NCBI GenBank assembly: GCA_027315365.1
Contig: DAHUYF010000021.1
Span: 1-64,000 of the forward strand
Source of the DNA: Rhodospirillales bacterium
GTDB lineage: Bacteria > Pseudomonadota > Alphaproteobacteria > ATCC43930 > CGMCC-115725
Reading direction: 5' to 3'
DNA: 64,000 bases
In this document: one piece after another, positions 26,100-37,444 of the stretch
Numbering within the stretch: position 1 is the first letter of the stretch
Layout: every line of letters begins with the position of its first letter
Notes under the pieces: model-generated
Seen by the model: the letters and a program-made list of their open reading frames with translations, nothing else
What the model was told of the DNA's origin: nothing
Databases searched by the model: none
Translations under genes and position numbers: made by a program

Positions 26100-26537
26100 G
26101 TGAGCGAACGGCCCGCAACGCCGGCCTGGATCAAGCCGCGAGAGGCGGATCGGGCGGCGCGCATCGATCTCCAGGACACCCCGGCCAAAGCGGTGTTCAA
26201 GCTCGTCGAGGGCGATCGCGCCGCGGCGGAAGCCTGCATCGCCATGGTCAAGGCGGTGGCGACCGCCGATCCTATGGCCGAGTTCGGACCGTTCACGCCA
26301 CTGGTGATCCTGGAGGCGATCGGCTTGCGCGGGGCCGCGATCGGCGCCGCCTTCAGCCGCGTCTGCGGCGGCGATCCCGTCACGGCGCTGGCGGTGCTGC
26401 ATGCGGTGAGGCTGAAGCTGATCACCGTCGCGACGCTGAAGCGCGCCGTCGCGGGCGGCGCGCCGATCGATGCGCCGGCGCTGCTCGATCTCGTCCGGCA
26501 CAAGCTGCCGGGCTTCGGGCGCGCGCCTTCTTCCTAA
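26100..26537 (+). CDS. Alanine-rich protein of unknown function
   Basis: A 145-residue protein starting at a GTG seven bases after the CoxL stop; the longer frame from 25998 overlaps the CoxL gene. It begins MSERPATPAWIKPREADRA and is mostly short amphipathic helices (DRAAAEACIAMVKAVA, LVILEAIGLRGAAIGAAF). Tight spacing to the Mo-hydroxylase suggests a linked role, perhaps an accessory protein, but no family is recognised. DUF6931-like small proteins have a similar look; this is only an impression. Confidence 0.7.
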   Translation: MSERPATPAWIKPREADRAARIDLQDTPAKAVFKLVEGDRAAAEACIAMVKAVATADPMAEFGPFTPLVILEAIGLRGAAIGAAFSRVCGGDPVTALAVLHAVRLKLITVATLKRAVAGGAPIDAPALLDLVRHKLPGFGRAPSS

Positions 26538-26549
26538 GGATGTCCGGCG

Positions 26550-29707
<3,158 letters not shown>

Positions 29708-29766
29708 CGCTATGGTTGTACGGGGCCGTCAAACGCGCAGTTCAACCGGGTTTTCCGCGGTTTTCG

Positions 29767-29785
29767 GGGCGGTCGCTAACCGCCC
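29767..29785 (+). terminator. Stem-loop after the monooxygenase operon
   Basis: GGGCGGT and ACCGCCC (29767-29773 and 29779-29785) make a perfect 7-base-pair stem with a 5-base loop, 60 bases after the stop of the flavin monooxygenase. No run of T follows, so it may be a processing or weak terminator hairpin. Confidence 0.3.
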
Positions 29786-29853
29786 GGTAATACCATGATA
29801 TGTAATAGGATGGTCGGTGGTACTATTTCGCCAGCGGCGGGCGGTCTCGGCGG

Positions 29854-29882
29854 CTCGCGGCCGGCCGGCCGCTGCGAGAGGG
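29854..29882 (+). promoter_or_regulatory. Hairpin overlapping the ribosome site of the third kinase
   Basis: A 16-base perfect palindrome (29857-29872, repeats of GGCC) is flanked by CTCGC (29854-29858) and GCGAG (29874-29878). The 3' arm overlaps the ribosome site GAGAGGG (29876-29882) of the kinase starting at 29887. In RNA this could mask translation initiation. Seen in sequence; effect inferred. Confidence 0.3.
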
Positions 29883-29886
29883 CTTG

Positions 29887-31287
29887 ATGAGAATTCTCGC
29901 ACGCTCACGCACGCGACGGCCCGGCGGTCTCGCCGGTCCCGACGTGCTGGCCGAGCAGGTCAGGCTGCTCTATGCCGGTGCCTTCGTCGTTCCGGCGAAT
30001 CTCCTCAATGCCCTGATCGTCGCGGCGGCACTGCGCAACTCCTTGCCGTCGAAGTTCCTGATCGGCTGGCTGGGACTTACCGCCCTGGTGGTGGCAGGCC
30101 GCCTGGTTTTGCAGGCGCGCTATCGGCGCTCGGCGACGGCCGATCGCGATGCCTGCCGATGGGCACGGCGCTTCGCCCTGGGCGCGTTCCTCTCCGGCCT
30201 GTTGTGGGGCGTGGTCTGCGGCGCCCTGCCGTTCTTCGGGCAGCCGCTCGACTTCCTCTTCGTCACGCTGGTCGCGGCGGCGATGTCGGCTGCGGCGATG
30301 ACCTCGCTCGCGGCGTATTTCGTTGCCTTCCTCTGCTATCTCCTGCCGTTCCTGGTGCCGCCGGGGCTCGCCTTCCTGCTCACGCCCGGCCCCGATTATC
30401 TCCTGCTCGGCGCGCTGATCCTGATCTATGCCGTCATCCTTGCCGGCACCGGGCACAACCTAAACCGCTTGATCGTGCGCACGCTGCAGCTCAAGGCCGC
30501 CAACGACCAGCTCAACAAATCGCTGAATTCGACCCACGCCGAGCTCGATCTGGCGCGGCAGGACAAGTGGCGCACCTTCGCCCATCTCAGCCATGAGCTG
30601 CGCACGCCGCTGACGGCGATTCTGGGCTTTTCGGAGGCGATCCGCGACCAGCTGCTGGGTCCGCTCGGCAATCCCCGCTACGGCGATTATGCGCGCCACG
30701 TCCACAGCAGCGGCCAGCACCTGCTCAACCTCGCGAGCGAGATCCTCACGCTCTCGCAAGGCGAGGCGGGTGCGCTGCCATTGGCCGAGATGGAGATCGA
30801 CATCGCCGCGGTGATCGAGATCTGCGTCGAACTCGTTGTCGGGCGCGCCGAGCGGCAAAGGCTGCGCATCATCCGCAGCGTCGAGCACGGGCTGCCGCGG
30901 CTGCTCGCCGACGAGACCAAGCTGCGCCAGATTCTGCTGAACTTGCTGACCAACGCGATAAAGTTCACCATGCCCGGCGGCGAGATCACGATCATGGCAT
31001 GCCTCTCGGCCGAGGGCGGCATCACCATCAGCGTCGCCGACACCGGGGTGGGCATGGCGTCGGCCGACATTCCGCGCGCGCTGGCGCCCTTCGTTCGTCT
31101 GGAGAACGCGATGGTGCAGGAGACCGAAGGCGTCGGTCTGGGACTGCCGCTGTGCAAGCGGCTGGCGGAGATGCATGGCGCCGAGCTGGCGATCGCCAGC
31201 GAGCTCGGCATGGGAACCACTTGCACGGTGAGGTTTCCCGCCGCGCGCACGCGCGCGGGCGCGGTGCGTGACGCCGGAGGCGGCTAG
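29887..31287 (+). CDS. Membrane-bound histidine kinase (6-TM sensor), third of the window
   Basis: A 466-residue kinase. About six hydrophobic segments in residues 20-190; then a helix (TLQLKAANDQLNKSLNSTHA), HisKA with H236 ([27 protein letters not shown]), and HATPase_c (LLNLLTNAIKF, DTGVGM, GVGLGLPLCKRL). The sensor lacks the DWFIP/YGG/SSPF motifs of the 10681 and 17690 kinases, so it is a different subtype; the HRDQLLGPLGNPRYGDYA segment is like PleC/DivJ-group kinases. ATG 29887 with GAGAGGG upstream is preferred over TTG 29884. It converges on the cytochrome gene, the two stops overlapping inside the palindrome GCGGCTAGCCGC (31280-31291). Confidence 0.92.
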   Translation: MRILARSRTRRPGGLAGPDVLAEQVRLLYAGAFVVPANLLNALIVAAALRNSLPSKFLIGWLGLTALVVAGRLVLQARYRRSATADRDACRWARRFALGAFLSGLLWGVVCGALPFFGQPLDFLFVTLVAAAMSAAAMTSLAAYFVAFLCYLLPFLVPPGLAFLLTPGPDYLLLGALILIYAVILAGTGHNLNRLIVRTLQLKAANDQLNKSLNSTHAELDLARQDKWRTFAHLSHELRTPLTAILGFSEAIRDQLLGPLGNPRYGDYARHVHSSGQHLLNLASEILTLSQGEAGALPLAEMEIDIAAVIEICVELVVGRAERQRLRIIRSVEHGLPRLLADETKLRQILLNLLTNAIKFTMPGGEITIMACLSAEGGITISVADTGVGMASADIPRALAPFVRLENAMVQETEGVGLGLPLCKRLAEMHGAELAIASELGMGTTCTVRFPAARTRAGAVRDAGGG

Positions 31288-31841
31288 CCGCAATCCTTCT
31301 CGCAGCGCTTCGCGTGAACGTCCGGCCGCGGGTCCGGGCTGATGAAGCCGTCGCGGTTCGGCATCCTCACCTTGGGCAGCGTCGCCGCATCCATCACCGC
31401 GTCCTCGCCGACGATGCCGTTGAGATAGAGGATGTAGGCGCTGGCGGCGTAGACCTGATCGGCGCCAAGCGATTTCGGCGCGTCGAACGGCATGGCGCGG
31501 CGGATGTAGTCGAAGAGCGTCGTCGCATAGGGCCAGAAGCTGCCGACCGTGCGCACGGGCGTGGCCGTCGCCAGCGTGCCCTGGCCGCCGACCAGTCGGT
31601 CCATCGGCTTGCCTTCGCCCTTGGCGCCGTGACAGGCGGCGCAGTGCTGCGCGTAGAGTGCGGCGCCGTCCTTGACGCTGCCCCGGCCCGGCGGCAGGCC
31701 GCGGCCGTCGGGCAGCACGTCGGTGTTCCAGCCGGCGACCTCGTCGGGCGTCGCGGGCCGGCCGATGTCAAAGCGCGCCGCGGCCGGCGCCGCGGCGAGG
31801 ATGAGCGCCAGCAGCGGCGCCGCGATGCGGCTAGCTCGCAT
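31284..31841 (-). CDS. Monohaem cytochrome c, partner of the SoxC-like dehydrogenase (SoxD/SorB-like)
   Basis: A 185-residue exported cytochrome. A signal peptide (about 1-22, ending AAPAAA) is followed by one CAACH haem site (C67, C70, H71) and later methionines (MP in RRAMPF; KVRMPNRDGF) for the sixth ligand. The closing segment KVRMPNRDGFISPDPRPD is typical of SoxD-type cytochromes. Paracoccus SoxD is dihaem and about twice this length, so this is a short, single-haem version closer in size to SorB. The start overlaps the SoxC-like gene by 11 bases. It should take electrons from the molybdenum subunit in the periplasm. Confidence 0.88.
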   Translation of the reverse strand: MRASRIAAPLLALILAAAPAAARFDIGRPATPDEVAGWNTDVLPDGRGLPPGRGSVKDGAALYAQHCAACHGAKGEGKPMDRLVGGQGTLATATPVRTVGSFWPYATTLFDYIRRAMPFDAPKSLGADQVYAASAYILYLNGIVGEDAVMDAATLPKVRMPNRDGFISPDPRPDVHAKRCEKDCG

Positions 31842-33120
31842 TGGTCACCTCGCCGCCCGGCGCCAGCCTCCAGGTATGGATGCCGTTGTAGTGATAGTAG
31901 GAATGCGTGCCGCGCGCCTCCACCAGCGCCGGCTGCGGCGGCTGGACATAGCCGGTCTCGTCGGTGGCGCGGCTTTGCAGCAGCGCCGGCGCGCCATCCC
32001 AATGCCACGGCAGGCGGAAGCGCGTCAGGCATTTCGCCAGCACCGGCTCCTGCAGCTGCGCCGACCGCCAGTTGACGCCGCCATCGGTCGAAACGTCGAC
32101 CGCGCGGATCTTGCCGTGCCCCGACCAGGCGATGCCGGCGATCTCGTAGAAACCGGGACCGGCGAGGTGCTGGCCGCCCGACGGCCGGGTGATTACCGAC
32201 TTCGCTTCCATCAAGAAGGTGAATTGCCGCGCCTTGCCGCTCGGCATCAGGTCGGTGTATTTCGAGGTTTCCTCGCGCGTCTCGAACGGCTCGCGACCGA
32301 GCTTGATGCGGCGCAGCCATTTGACGCTCATATTGCCCTCGTAGCCCGGCAGCAAAAGCCGCAGCGGGTAGCCCTGTTCGGGCCGCAGCCGCTCGCCGTT
32401 CTGGGCGTAGACCAGCATCGCATCGTCATAGGCCTTGGCGATCGGCACGCTGCGATCCATGCCGGCGGCATCCGCGCTCTCCGCCAGCAGCCAGTGCGCC
32501 GACTTGCTCGCGCCGACCTCATCGAGCACGGTCGAGAGCATCACGCCGGTCCATTCGCAGCAGCTCAACAGGCCGTGCGTGTCCTGCACGGTGAGGTTGG
32601 CGGGGCCGGTCTTCCAGCCTTTGGTGTTGCCGGAGCATTCGAGGAAGTAGATATGCGACACCGCGGGAAACCGCATCAGATCGTCCATGGTGAAGACCAG
32701 CGGCCGCTCGACCAGGCCGTGGACGAGGAGGCGATGCTGCGCGGGGTCGATCGCGGGCACGCCGCCATGGTGGCGTTCATAGACGAGGCCGTTGGGCGTG
32801 ATGACGCCGTGCAGGTGCTGCAGCGGGGTCAGGCTGCTGGCCGAAGTCGCGGTCGGCCGGTTGGGCAGCGCGCGGCGGATCACGTCCTTTTCAAAGGGCG
32901 AGGGCAGGCCATAGGGATGGGCGAGGATCGGCGCGCCCTGCTCGCGGCTCCATTCCGGCACATGGGGCGGCAGATTGGCGCCATCCTCGGCGCGGGCGCC
33001 GAGCGGGACGATGACGCCGCCCAGCGCCGTTCCGCCCATCAGCGTTGCGGTCTTGCCGAGCAGGCTGCGTCGGTCGATCGCACGTGCCGCCCCCTTTCTC
33101 CCGGCGGTCTCATCCCTCAT
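31831..33120 (-). CDS. soxC: SoxC-type sulfite dehydrogenase, molybdenum subunit
   Basis: A 429-residue sulfite-oxidase-fold protein. A twin-arginine signal (DRRSLLGKTATLMGG, about 16-30) sends it folded to the periplasm. The Mo-ligand cysteine is C162 in YFLECSGNTKGW; HLHGVITPNGLVYERHH matches SoxC. The C-terminal dimerisation domain (DVSTDGGVNWRSAQL) is complete. It oxidises sulfite or, in the Sox system, a sulfane group on SoxYZ. No soxXYZAB genes are in the window, so the pair may act on free sulfite or another sulfur compound. The cytochrome gene overlaps its end. Confidence 0.93.
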   Translation of the reverse strand: MRDETAGRKGAARAIDRRSLLGKTATLMGGTALGGVIVPLGARAEDGANLPPHVPEWSREQGAPILAHPYGLPSPFEKDVIRRALPNRPTATSASSLTPLQHLHGVITPNGLVYERHHGGVPAIDPAQHRLLVHGLVERPLVFTMDDLMRFPAVSHIYFLECSGNTKGWKTGPANLTVQDTHGLLSCCEWTGVMLSTVLDEVGASKSAHWLLAESADAAGMDRSVPIAKAYDDAMLVYAQNGERLRPEQGYPLRLLLPGYEGNMSVKWLRRIKLGREPFETREETSKYTDLMPSGKARQFTFLMEAKSVITRPSGGQHLAGPGFYEIAGIAWSGHGKIRAVDVSTDGGVNWRSAQLQEPVLAKCLTRFRLPWHWDGAPALLQSRATDETGYVQPPQPALVEARGTHSYYHYNGIHTWRLAPGGEVTNAS

Positions 33121-33213
33121 GCGCTCCCTTCCTTCCTCTTGGTCGCGTTCGACGCGACGCTACCATCCGCAGCGCGCAACGGTCACGCGCACGGCCCGCA
33201 GCCCCCGCGAATG

Positions 33214-34350
33214 TCAGATCGCCAGCTGCTTCTTCTCCCATTCCGCGTAATAGGCCTCGGGCGGCTTGGCGAGCAGCGGATAGCTGGCGCGCAGCATGTC
33301 CTGCACCACCGCATCCTTGTCCCAGCCGAGCGCGTCGAGCGCCGGCAGGGTGATGCGGCGGGTCGGCTCGATCACCGCCTCCTCGAAGAGCCGACCCGGA
33401 TCGCTTGCCGCGTCGAGCGCCTTGCCAGCCGCCAGCATCTCGTAGATGTGCCAGAGATTGGGCATCACCGGCAGCCCGTTGCGCGCGAAATAGGCGACGC
33501 GCACCGTCGCGCGCAGATCCTCGCCGATGTCGAGATTGGCGCAGCTCACCTTGCGCGCCGCATCGGCGTGATCGTCGATCCAGCGGCAGAAGCGCAGCCA
33601 CGCGGTCATCGCCTTGCGGGCGGCGCCGGGATAGGCGTCGACGAAATCGCGGCGCATGGCGAGCGTGCCGTAGCCGATATAAGGAACGAAATCGGCGGTG
33701 TTGATCAGCGTGCGCGCCTCGAAGCGCCGTTCGGCGATAGCGTCGACCGGCGGCAGCGCATAGATGGCGTCGACCTGCCCCTGCGCAAGCGCCTGCGGCT
33801 GGCTCGCCGCGGGCAGCAGCACGATCTCGATCTCCTCGCGGGCGAGGCCGTGCGTCTTCTTGAGCGCGGCAAGGCCGAGATCCTCGAGCGTGCCGCGCTG
33901 GTCGAGCGCGAGCTTTTTGCCCTTGAGCTGCGGTACCTCGACGATCGGCGAATCGCCCCGCACCATGATGCGGCTGACCGGATGTCGCGGCGTCCCGATG
34001 GCACCCAGCGCGGGATGGAGCAGCGGCAGGCCGCGCGCCGTGGCGACGATGGCGGCGGCGACGCTGATGTCGCCCAGCGGAATGCTGCCGCCGACCAGCG
34101 CCTGCATCACCGCCGGGGCGTCGGCGCCGTGCAGCAGCTCGACCGCGAGGCCCTCGTCCTTGAAGTAGTCGATCTCGCCGAGATAGGCGGTGACCTCGGT
34201 GTTGGCGGGCAGGGTGCCGATGACGATCTTCGGCGGCATCGCTTCCGCCGCCGCGGCGGGAAGGCCGAGTGCGCGCGGCATGGCGGTGAGGGCGAGCGTC
34301 GCTGCGCCGGCGGTGAGCAGCCGGCGGCGGTCGATCGCCCCGGCGCGCAT
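33214..34350 (-). CDS. ABC transporter substrate-binding protein, NMT1/SsuA-like
   Basis: A 378-residue binding protein with a twin-arginine-type signal (DRRRLLTAGAATLAL), then the type II periplasmic fold: IVIGTLPANTEVTAYLGEIDYFKDEGLAVELL, LKGKKLALDQRGTLEDL and QVDAIYALPPVD. ATG 34350 gives a normal short n-region; ATGs at 34458 and 34452 would add about 35 residues. No permease or ATPase is adjacent, so it is an orphan; the nearest NMT1-type ABC genes are at 57.5-61.1 kb. Lying 93 bases upstream of soxC on the same strand, it could be involved in sulfonate or sulfur-compound uptake, an inference from position. Confidence 0.87.
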   Translation of the reverse strand: MRAGAIDRRRLLTAGAATLALTAMPRALGLPAAAAEAMPPKIVIGTLPANTEVTAYLGEIDYFKDEGLAVELLHGADAPAVMQALVGGSIPLGDISVAAAIVATARGLPLLHPALGAIGTPRHPVSRIMVRGDSPIVEVPQLKGKKLALDQRGTLEDLGLAALKKTHGLAREEIEIVLLPAASQPQALAQGQVDAIYALPPVDAIAERRFEARTLINTADFVPYIGYGTLAMRRDFVDAYPGAARKAMTAWLRFCRWIDDHADAARKVSCANLDIGEDLRATVRVAYFARNGLPVMPNLWHIYEMLAAGKALDAASDPGRLFEEAVIEPTRRITLPALDALGWDKDAVVQDMLRASYPLLAKPPEAYYAEWEKKQLAI

Positions 34351-34547
34351 CACGCCAACCTCGCGCCAGTGTCGCACCAGGACGGGCGAGACGAGGGGAC
34401 GGGGATTTCTTGCCCGGACGGAGCGAGTGGCATCGACGGCATCCTCGGTCATGATCACGGCTGCCCGGCACTCTACACGCGCCGCCGCGGCGCGCCTATG
34501 CCTCGCGGCGATTGACCGTCTTGCCCGGTGCGCCTACGGTTCGACGC

Positions 34548-35312
34548 ATGACACGAACCGTGTGCGGACCAGGCCTGTGGGTCGAGAGCGGCGGCAGCGG
34601 CAGCCCGGCGCTGCTCCTGCTGCACGGGCAGGGTGCCAATGCCGCGGTGTGGCAAGGGTTGCGGCCGCTGCTGGCGACGCGCTGGCCCGGGCGGTGGGTT
34701 GCTCCCGATTTGCGCGGGCATGGCCGCTCGGAGCATCGCGCTCCCTATGGTTTCGGAACCCACGCCGCCGATATCGCGGGTCTCTTCGCGCCCGGCGAAG
34801 AGGTGGTGGCGCTCGGACATTCCATGGGCGGCGCCGTCGCGATGGGCCTGGCGAGCGGCTGGTTCGGCGTGCGGGTGCGGCAGGTGATCGCCTTCGGCGT
34901 CAAGCTGGTGTGGAGCGAGGTGGAGATCGCGAAGGCGCAGGAACTGGCGCGTGCGCCGGTGCGCTGGTTCGCCAGCCGCGAGGAGGCGGTCGAGCGGTAC
35001 CTCCGCGTCGCCGGCCTCCAAGGCCTGGTCGATCGCGGCGCCGCGGCGCCCGGCATCGTCGAGGAGGGCGGGCGGTTTCGGCTGGCCGCCGATCCCGGCA
35101 TCGCCGCAATCGCCGGTTCGCCGATCGAAGGCCTCGTCGCGGCGATGCGCGCGACGCTGCGCCTCGCTGCCGGCGAGCAAGACCCGATGGTGACGCCGGA
35201 GCAGATGCGCCGTTTCGATCCGCAAGCGGCGGTGCTGCCGGGCCTCGGCCACAACCCGCATGTCGAGGCGCCCGATCGGCTATGGCGGCTGGTCGAGGAG
35301 ATGCTCGGCTAA
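34548..35312 (+). CDS. Alpha/beta hydrolase
   Basis: A 254-residue alpha/beta-hydrolase. LLLHGQGANAAVW carries the oxyanion HG, GHSMGG the nucleophile serine, EQDPMVTPE the acidic residue and GLGHNPHVEAP the histidine. Small cap region (about 130-185). An ATG at 34548 is preferred over the TTG at 34512; neither has a good ribosome site. Possibly an esterase or C-C-bond hydrolase in the neighbouring oxidation cluster. It converges on the P450 gene; the two stops overlap. Confidence 0.88.
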   Translation: MTRTVCGPGLWVESGGSGSPALLLLHGQGANAAVWQGLRPLLATRWPGRWVAPDLRGHGRSEHRAPYGFGTHAADIAGLFAPGEEVVALGHSMGGAVAMGLASGWFGVRVRQVIAFGVKLVWSEVEIAKAQELARAPVRWFASREEAVERYLRVAGLQGLVDRGAAAPGIVEEGGRFRLAADPGIAAIAGSPIEGLVAAMRATLRLAAGEQDPMVTPEQMRRFDPQAAVLPGLGHNPHVEAPDRLWRLVEEMLG

Positions 35313-36577
35313 CCCACCCGCAGCGGATAGTGCAGGAAGCCGCGGAAGCGGGCGCGGCCGCCGCGGATTGCATTGCCGTCGCGCGCGATCACGGAAAAAC
35401 GGCGCACCAGGCGGCCGATTGCCACCATCCCTTCCATGCGCGCCAACGACATGCCGGCACAGGCGTGGATGCCGGTGGCGAAGGCGAGATGCCGGTTGGG
35501 TTGCCGGCGCAGATCGAGCCGTTCGGGATCGGCGAATTGCGCGGGGTCGCGATTGGCGGCGCCGATGGCGACATGGACGTAGCTGCCGGCCGGCAGGTCG
35601 ACGCCGCCGAGGGATGCCGCTGCCGCGGCGCGTCGATTGCCGAGCTGGTTCGAGCTTTCCAGCCGCAGGAACTCCTCCACCGCGCCGTCGATGAGCGCGG
35701 GTTCGCGCCCGAGTTCGGCGAGCGCCTCGGGATGGCGGAGCAGCAGGTCGATGCCGTTGCCGATCAGGTTGGTCGTCGTCTCATGCCCAGCGTTCAGCAG
35801 GAAGATGCAATTGTGCAGCAGCTCGAGCTTGCTGAGCCTCTCCTCGGCGCCGTCGCCGCGGCTGAACTCGCTGGCCTTGATCAGCGTCGAGAGGATTTCG
35901 CCCTCCCCGCCGCCGCCCTCGGCGAGGCGCCGGGCGACGAGGTCGCCGAGATAGGCCTTGAACTCCGCCACCGCGGCGATGCCGCGTTCGCGCTGCGCCG
36001 GCGACAGCACCGGCTCGAGCGCGCCCAGAATGGCGAGCGACCAGCCGCGCAGCGGTCCGCGCTCTTCCTGCGGCACGCCCAGCATGTCGCCGATGAGCTG
36101 CACCGGGATGGCGGAGGCGAAATCCTCGATGAGGTCGCAGCGCCCGCGCGCCGCGATGGCGTCCAGCAGCCGGTCGACCAGCGCCTCGACCCGCGCCTGC
36201 AGCGCCTTGAGCGCTCGCGGCGTGAAAGCCGGCGCCAGCAGCCGGCGCACACGCGTGTGATAGGGCGGGTCGTTGAAGACGAGGCTGGTGGTGTGATGCT
36301 CGTAGAGCAGGCTCTCGCCGAAATTCGGGCGGAAATCGAGCGTCTTGTCCGAGCTCCAGCTCCGGGCGTCGCGATAGACGGCGACGCAATCCTCATAGCG
36401 AGTGAGGAAATAGGAGCCGTCCGGCATGCGGTGGATCGGATCATGCTCGCGCAGCGCGCGGTAGAGCGGATAGGGATCGTCGAGGAAACGCGGCTCCAGC
36501 TGCTTCAGGTCAAAGGCAATGGCCGCCGCGCGCATCGCCGCCGGATCGTCCGGCCAAGCGCTTGCTGACGGTCCCAT
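35309..36577 (-). CDS. Cytochrome P450
   Basis: A 422-residue soluble bacterial P450. I-helix AGHETTTNLIGNG, K-helix ExxR (EEFLRLES) and haem-binding FATGIHACAGMSLAR with thiolate C373. The second residue of the haem loop is alanine where glycine is usual (FGxGxHxC). Length and style fit the CYP107/CYP153-like soluble families. Needs a ferredoxin and reductase, none of which are seen nearby. ATG 36577 begins the protein 8 bases after the SDR gene ends, so the two are one transcript. Confidence 0.93.
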   Translation of the reverse strand: MGPSASAWPDDPAAMRAAAIAFDLKQLEPRFLDDPYPLYRALREHDPIHRMPDGSYFLTRYEDCVAVYRDARSWSSDKTLDFRPNFGESLLYEHHTTSLVFNDPPYHTRVRRLLAPAFTPRALKALQARVEALVDRLLDAIAARGRCDLIEDFASAIPVQLIGDMLGVPQEERGPLRGWSLAILGALEPVLSPAQRERGIAAVAEFKAYLGDLVARRLAEGGGGEGEILSTLIKASEFSRGDGAEERLSKLELLHNCIFLLNAGHETTTNLIGNGIDLLLRHPEALAELGREPALIDGAVEEFLRLESSNQLGNRRAAAAASLGGVDLPAGSYVHVAIGAANRDPAQFADPERLDLRRQPNRHLAFATGIHACAGMSLARMEGMVAIGRLVRRFSVIARDGNAIRGGRARFRGFLHYPLRVG

Positions 36578-36585
36578 CGCCGGTC

Positions 36586-37365
36586 TCAGAATAGCGCGTA
36601 GCCGCCGTCGATCATGAAGAGGTCGCCGGTGTGATAGGCGGAGGCGCCGCTCATGAGATAGACGGCGATGCCGGCGAAATCTTCGGGAGTGCCGAAGCGC
36701 CGCATCGGAATGCGCGGCATCACCGCGCCGACGAACTTGTCGCTGCCCATGACGCCTTCGGTCATCTCGCTCTTGATCCAGCCGGGCAGGATGGCATTGG
36801 CGGTGATGCCGTAGCGCGCCAGCTCGACGGCAAGGGCGCGGGTCATGGCGTTGAGCGCCGCCTTGCTGGCGGCGTAATGCTCGTTGCGTGCGGTGCCGAA
36901 AACCGACGCGATGCTGGAGGTGACGACGAGGCGGCCGAAGGCATCGCCCTTGCCGGCGCGCTCGACCATATGTCGCGCCGCCGCCTGGAGGGTCAGGAAG
37001 GCGCCGTCGAGATTGACCGCGAGAAGCTGGCGCCATTCCTCGAACGGCCGCTCGATGAAGGAGCGCCGCCCGCCGCCGCCCATACCGGCATTGGCGAAGC
37101 AGCCGTCTACGCGGCCGAAGGTCTCCAGCGTTGCCGCCATCGCCGCCGCGACCGATCCGGGATCGCTGACGTCGCAGACCGTCGCCTCGGCGCGGCCGCC
37201 CTTGGCGCGCAGCCGCGCCAGCGCTTGAGTGTTCTTTGCGGCATTGCGCGCCCAGATGTGCACGGCGCATCCGGCCTCGGCCAGCGCCTCGGCCATGCCG
37301 AGCCCGATGCCGCCATTGCCGCCGGTGACGATCGCGACCTTGCCCGAGAGATCGAAGGCTTTCAT
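36586..37365 (-). CDS. SDR family oxidoreductase
   Basis: A 259-residue short-chain dehydrogenase: TGGNGGIG (14-21), NAG (92-94), catalytic S151, Y164, K168 (YAASK). Fairly long insertions around residues 95-105 (GMGGGGRRSFIERPF). Likely oxidises the alcohol made by the following P450 or a hydroxyacyl intermediate; the substrate is not readable. It precedes the P450 gene with an 8-base gap. Confidence 0.92.
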   Translation of the reverse strand: MKAFDLSGKVAIVTGGNGGIGLGMAEALAEAGCAVHIWARNAAKNTQALARLRAKGGRAEATVCDVSDPGSVAAAMAATLETFGRVDGCFANAGMGGGGRRSFIERPFEEWRQLLAVNLDGAFLTLQAAARHMVERAGKGDAFGRLVVTSSIASVFGTARNEHYAASKAALNAMTRALAVELARYGITANAILPGWIKSEMTEGVMGSDKFVGAVMPRIPMRRFGTPEDFAGIAVYLMSGASAYHTGDLFMIDGGYALF

Positions 37366-37444
37366 CGGTTCCTCCCTGACCGGGCATCATAGGAGGAAGA
37401 TACGGGCTTGGCGAGACGCCCGGCCGGTCGCGGACGGCGCCCGA

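Noticed and set aside
23600-26503. Very long minus-strand frame opposite the second CoxL
   Set aside because: Same shadow effect; composition is typical of antisense, and the plus strand has all the Mo-hydroxylase motifs.
31284-33120. Complete Sox thiosulfate-oxidation cluster
   Set aside because: Only the SoxC-type subunit and one short cytochrome are present; no SoxX, Y, Z, A or B.
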